Source: Burkholderiales bacterium (GTDB taxonomy: Bacteria > Pseudomonadota > Gammaproteobacteria > Burkholderiales > SG8-39). From it: a stretch of 39,572 bases of DNA. Positions 36,849 through 39,572 of the stretch are shown here, piece after piece. Numbering within the stretch: position 1 is the stretch's first letter; the number at the start of each line of letters is the position of its first letter. The notes below the pieces were generated by a model. It saw only the letters and a list, made by a program, of their open reading frames with translations. It did not search any database and was not told where the DNA came from. Where the stretch lies: NCBI GenBank assembly GCA_020848075.1, contig JADLAV010000069.1:1-39572 (forward strand), read 5' to 3'. The position numbers and the translations under genes were made by a program.

Positions 36849-37838
36849 ATGACTCGTCAAGCAAAGGTGGTCATCACCGACTACGTCTGGGACTCGCTCG
36901 ACCTCGAGCGGCAGATCCTCGGCGGGCTCGCCGAGCTGGTCGCCCTCAAGACGAAGGCGCCCGCGGAGTTTCTGCCGCAGGCGGCAGACTGCGACGCGCT
37001 CCTGAACACCTACGCCGGACCGATCACCGCCGGCGACATGGCGCAGATGCCGAAGTGCCGGATCATCGCCCGCTACGGCATCGGCGTGGACACGATCGAT
37101 CTCGACGCCGCGACCCGGGCCGGCATCATCGTCTCCAACAATCCCACCTACTGCATCGAGGAAGTCGCCGAGCACACGATGGCGCTTCTCCTCGCTTGCG
37201 CCCGCAAGGTCGCCTTCTACGACCGGCAGGTGCGGAGCGGCGTCTGGGCGGTGCCGCCCGGCAAGCCGATGTTCCGCGTGGCCGGCGCCACGCTCGGGCT
37301 CGTCGGCTTCGGCAACATCGCGCGGGAGGTGGCGGTGCGGGCGGCGGCCTTCGGCATGCGGGTGCTCTACGCCGATCCGTTCGTGAGAGAAGGGCAGTTC
37401 GACGTTCCCGGCAAGAAGGTGGAGCTCGCCGCGATGCTCGCCGAGTCGGATTTGGTCTCGGTGCATCCGCCGCTCACCCCGCAGACGCGCGGGATGATCA
37501 ACGACGAGGCGTTCGCGAAGATGAAGCCGACCGCGTATCTCGTCAACTGCGCCCGCGGGCCGGTCGTCGACACCGGCGCGCTCGTCCGCGCGCTCGATGC
37601 CAAGAGAATCGCCGGATGCGCGCTCGATACCATCGATCCCGAGCCGCTCCCGAATCCTCACCCCCTGCGCGGGCGCGAGAACGTGCTCGTCACGCCGCAC
37701 GCCGCCTGGTACAGCGAGAAGGCGATGGTGGGGCTGCAATCGGGCGCGCCGAACGAGGTGCGCCGGGTGCTCTCCGGCGAATGGCCGGTGAACGTGGTGA
37801 ACCCGGCAGTGAAGGGAAAGAGCCGCGCCGGGCTGTAG
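36849..37838 (+). CDS. CtBP-type D-2-hydroxyacid dehydrogenase
   Basis: A 329-residue NAD-dependent dehydrogenase. The Rossmann motif is LGLVGFGNIAREVAVRA (GxGxxA at 153-158). Catalytic residues are Arg236 in NCARGPVVD, Glu265 in DTIDPEPLP and His284 in TPHAAWYSE, the complete set for reversible 2-oxoacid/2-hydroxyacid conversion. YCIEEVAEHTMALLLAC is typical of the C-terminal-binding-protein subgroup, whose bacterial substrates are mostly unknown. It starts 33 nt after the mini-dikinase gene. A ribosome site (AGAAGGAA) precedes the ATG. Confidence 0.9.
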   Translation: MTRQAKVVITDYVWDSLDLERQILGGLAELVALKTKAPAEFLPQAADCDALLNTYAGPITAGDMAQMPKCRIIARYGIGVDTIDLDAATRAGIIVSNNPTYCIEEVAEHTMALLLACARKVAFYDRQVRSGVWAVPPGKPMFRVAGATLGLVGFGNIAREVAVRAAAFGMRVLYADPFVREGQFDVPGKKVELAAMLAESDLVSVHPPLTPQTRGMINDEAFAKMKPTAYLVNCARGPVVDTGALVRALDAKRIAGCALDTIDPEPLPNPHPLRGRENVLVTPHAAWYSEKAMVGLQSGAPNEVRRVLSGEWPVNVVNPAVKGKSRAGL

Positions 37839-37903
37839 GCGAAGAATCGGAGTGCGCCGTTCCGGCCCGGCCGGCCGGAGCGAGAAAGCGAAGAGGAGTC
37901 GAG

Positions 37904-38395
37904 ATGACAGCGAAGTCAGCCCTGGCTGCGGACGGGTTCGATCACACCTTCAAGGCGATTCACGACCACGAGATCCCGTGGGAAAGCGACGACGTGCGCG
38001 GGCTGCTCAAGCTGCCGTCCGGGGTCCAGGTCAAGGTCCTGAATTACGACCCGGTGATGAAGCGCCTCGACATGAAGCAGCGGTTCCCGCCGGGCTACGT
38101 CGAGCCCGCGCACACCCACAAGAGCTGGCACTCGATCCTCGTGACCAAGGGGCGCATGTGCGTGGCGGGCAAGGACCTGCGCCCGGGCGACTACGTGTTC
38201 GGCTGGGATATTCCGCACGGCCCTTACGAATACCCGGACGGCTGCGAAGTCTTCATCGTCTACATGGGCGACGCCACGCACGTCTGGGAGAAGGGCTCGC
38301 ACCTCGGGCACCGGAACGTCTGGAAGGCGGAGACCGACGAGGGCAGGAAGGGCGTCGAGGAGCACACCGAGCGACGCAAGGCCGGCAAGGCCTGA
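37904..38395 (+). CDS. Small single-domain cupin protein
   Basis: A 163-residue cytoplasmic beta-barrel protein. The start is the ATG at 37904 with AGGAG 7 nt upstream; the same frame is open far upstream but that part is a shadow of other genes. Metal-binding positions of the cupin fold are His70, His72 and His76 (PAHTHKSWHS) in motif 1 and His105 (WDIPHGPYEYP) in motif 2. The usual Glu of motif 1 is not evident. Likely roles are a small dioxygenase, isomerase or sugar/acid-binding enzyme. As the last gene of the M24, dikinase and dehydrogenase cluster, it probably acts on the same pathway intermediate. Confidence 0.85.
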   Translation: MTAKSALAADGFDHTFKAIHDHEIPWESDDVRGLLKLPSGVQVKVLNYDPVMKRLDMKQRFPPGYVEPAHTHKSWHSILVTKGRMCVAGKDLRPGDYVFGWDIPHGPYEYPDGCEVFIVYMGDATHVWEKGSHLGHRNVWKAETDEGRKGVEEHTERRKAGKA

Positions 38396-38476
38396 CGGCA
38401 GCACGGTTCGATCGGGGAGCGCTTTGCGGCGGCGGGTGCGCGACTCGCGCGACCACCAGGTTCGCCGGGCGCGGAA

Positions 38477-38503
38477 ATTCGGCTAGCGTGTCTGCGGCCG
38501 AAT
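38477..38503 (-). terminator. Weak inverted repeat between convergent genes
   Basis: ATTCGGC (38477-38483) pairs with GCCGAAT (38497-38503) across a 13-nt loop. It begins 10 nt past the stop of the minus-strand secreted-protein gene and could end transcription there. The loop is long and no T-run follows. Confidence 0.3.
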
Positions 38504-38512
38504 GCGGATCGC

Positions 38513-39016
38513 CTACTTCCCATCGCAATGCTTCTCCTGCACGAGCTGCATCAGGCGTTGCAGGCGCACGTCGGACTGTAGCTGCTGCGCCTGGGTCATG
38601 ACCTCCTCGGTCTGGGCCTGCTGCTTGTCGCTGAGCGGCTTGTCCTCGGCCAGCGCCCGCTGCCACACTTCCTGCTGGTGAAGGATCTCGGCCCGGCTGA
38701 CCACAGCGCTTGAAATTCCGGTGGGGTCGGCGCTCGACAGGGTGGCCGCGATCGTCAGGGCGAGGGTCGCAGGCGTCTCCTCCGCAATGCGCTGGTTCCC
38801 GCGCGCGATGATCTCCATCGCCGTATCGGAGAGGGCCGTTACGCTCGGCATCATCTTCTGCCCGTAAGGGGCGAACTCGGCGGCGATTTGCTGGCACGTC
38901 ATCGCCTCGTCGCCCGGCTTCGCCCCGGGGGGGGCGTCGTCGGCCGCCGCACCGTACACCCAGAGCATCGCGCCGATCGATCCGACTGCGGCCAGCGCAT
39001 TGCGCTTCAGCGACAT
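38513..39016 (-). CDS. Small secreted helical protein of unknown function
   Basis: A 167-residue protein I do not recognise. The ATG at 39016 has AAAGGAG upstream and begins a signal peptide (MSLKRNALAAVGSIGAMLWVYGAAA). The mature part is mostly helical and rich in Gln, Ala and Met, with the motif CQQIAAEFAPYGQKMMPSV near the start and LQSDVRLQRLMQLVQEKHCDGK at the end. Cys41 and Cys164 could form a disulfide tying the two ends. It is convergent with the cupin gene. No partner gene is evident. Confidence 0.72.
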   Translation of the reverse strand: MSLKRNALAAVGSIGAMLWVYGAAADDAPPGAKPGDEAMTCQQIAAEFAPYGQKMMPSVTALSDTAMEIIARGNQRIAEETPATLALTIAATLSSADPTGISSAVVSRAEILHQQEVWQRALAEDKPLSDKQQAQTEEVMTQAQQLQSDVRLQRLMQLVQEKHCDGK

Positions 39017-39401
39017 GGTTGCTCCTTTCCCGTGAGAGAACGCGGACGAGCGATTGCCGTATGGCAAGCATCGTTCTGGGGGAAAAACCGTGTCAAGCCA
39101 TTGGGACATCTTCCATCCCGGGTGCTCCACGGTGGCGTCCATCTGCGCTGGGATCGCGGCGGTCCTGATTGTATGCCAAAATCGCCATCGGCCGATCGGC
39201 TGACCTGTGGAAGATGCGCCACGTCGGGATAGCTGGGGGCGGCACACCGAGCCCGGCTCACCGTCGTGCTCGAACGGGCAGCCTCGACCGGCTCGGCGCA
39301 GGCGATCGACGGTTCGCCCCGAGGGGGTTCCCCCGGTTCATTGGCGAAGCGGCGGCCGCTGCCGAAATCCGTGAGAAGCACTCCAAACGAAAGGAGTCGT
39401 C
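39017..39401. other. Divergent intergenic region near the right edge
   Basis: 385 bases between two divergent genes for exported proteins. The left part holds the leader, a small palindrome and a possible promoter for the minus-strand gene. A somewhat AT-rich patch near 39165-39185 may serve the plus-strand gene, but I cannot assign -35 and -10 boxes. Short open frames here have no ribosome sites or recognisable products. Confidence 0.5.
39067..39096 (-). promoter_or_regulatory. Possible promoter of the small secreted protein gene
   Basis: On the minus strand TTGACA (39096-39091) is followed after 18 nt by GATGCT (39072-39067), a poor -10. Between it and the gene is a small palindrome, TTGCC-GTAT-GGCAA (39054-39067). 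Confidence 0.35.
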
Positions 39402-39572
39402 ATGAAGTTCCGCACCCTCTTCACTGCCGGTGTAGTGATGCTCTTGCTCGCCGCCGGCAGCGCGCTCGCCCAGTCCGACAAGGCGAAGAAGCAGGCCGAG
39501 ATCCGCAAGGTCGCCCAGAGCTCCCTCGAGCGTTTCTACAAGGCCGAGCCGAAGCTCAAGGGCGAGGTTGCC
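39402..39572 (+). CDS. Probable lipid-binding SYLF/Ysc84-domain protein, cut by window edge
   Basis: Only the first 57 codons are inside the window. A strong ribosome site (AAAGGAG) precedes the ATG. A signal peptide covers residues 1-23 (MKFRTLFTAGVVMLLLAAGSALA). The mature start AEIRKVAQSSLERFYKAEPKLKGEVA matches the usual opening of bacterial SYLF-domain proteins, which continue with a conserved region beyond the window. The family is secreted or lipid-associated, and its function in bacteria is poorly known. The assignment rests on this short stretch. Confidence 0.6.
   Translation, partial: MKFRTLFTAGVVMLLLAAGSALAQSDKAKKQAEIRKVAQSSLERFYKAEPKLKGEVA

Noticed and set aside
35825-37903. Very long N-terminal extension of the cupin reading frame
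   Set aside because: The frame is open by chance across the dikinase and dehydrogenase genes. A proper ribosome site and the family length place the start at 37904.
39169-39405. Plus-strand open frame of 78 codons before the SYLF-like gene
   Set aside because: No ribosome site, Arg/Ala-rich, and it covers the expected promoter and ribosome site of the real gene.

Overview
The window is GC-rich, with strong third-position G/C bias and tightly packed genes on both strands. It looks like part of a proteobacterial chromosome, most likely a betaproteobacterium. Support for this comes from an Ftr-like iron-uptake operon, an emrRAB-type efflux locus, a TRAP carboxylate transporter, 4-hydroxybenzoyl-CoA reductase-type genes and hairpin REP-like intergenic repeats. 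There is no 16S rRNA or other decisive marker, so the taxonomy is inference. I found no tRNA, rRNA, insertion sequence, prophage or CRISPR array.

Layout. 1-4717 (minus): a TRAP transporter (dctP, dctQ, dctM) followed by a 2-oxoacid:ferredoxin oxidoreductase alpha subunit (iorA-like) that runs off the left edge. 4848-8717 (minus): an iron-type operon of P19 protein, OprB-like porin, cupredoxin-like protein and membrane polyferredoxin. It has a Fur-like site over its promoter and lacks the expected FTR1 permease. 9036-9956 (plus): a DapA-superfamily aldolase. 10061-16935 (plus): a tandem universal stress protein, then a complete six-gene Mrp Na+/H+ antiporter operon with A and B fused and 1-4 nt overlaps throughout. 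17064-20346 (minus): a decapitated 3-hydroxyacyl-CoA dehydrogenase remnant, a periplasmic-binding/rhodanese fusion protein, and a hydroxyacid-oxoacid transhydrogenase-like iron alcohol dehydrogenase. 20598-24624 (plus): a three-subunit molybdenum hydroxylase of the 4-hydroxybenzoyl-CoA reductase type. 24861-28034 (plus): a MarR regulator with EmrA/EmrB efflux genes. 28133-33824 (plus): a GST-like protein coupled to a GldA/GldF/GldG-type ABC system and a DUF4340-like protein. 34133-38395 (plus): an uncharacterised cluster of an M24-fold protein with a changed metal site, a mini-dikinase without a PEP domain, a CtBP-type 2-hydroxyacid dehydrogenase and a cupin. 38513-39016 (minus): a small secreted protein of unknown function. 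39402-39572 (plus): the start of a probable SYLF-domain protein.

How the genes may work together. Import and oxidation of organic acids (TRAP plus IorA-like; HOT-like dehydrogenase; HBCR-type reductase) suggests a metabolically versatile heterotroph using aromatic or hydroxy acids. Both the IorA-like enzyme and HBCR depend on ferredoxin and iron-sulfur chemistry. The parts with the best claim to being undescribed are the 34133-38395 cluster and the permease-less iron operon with its own porin.
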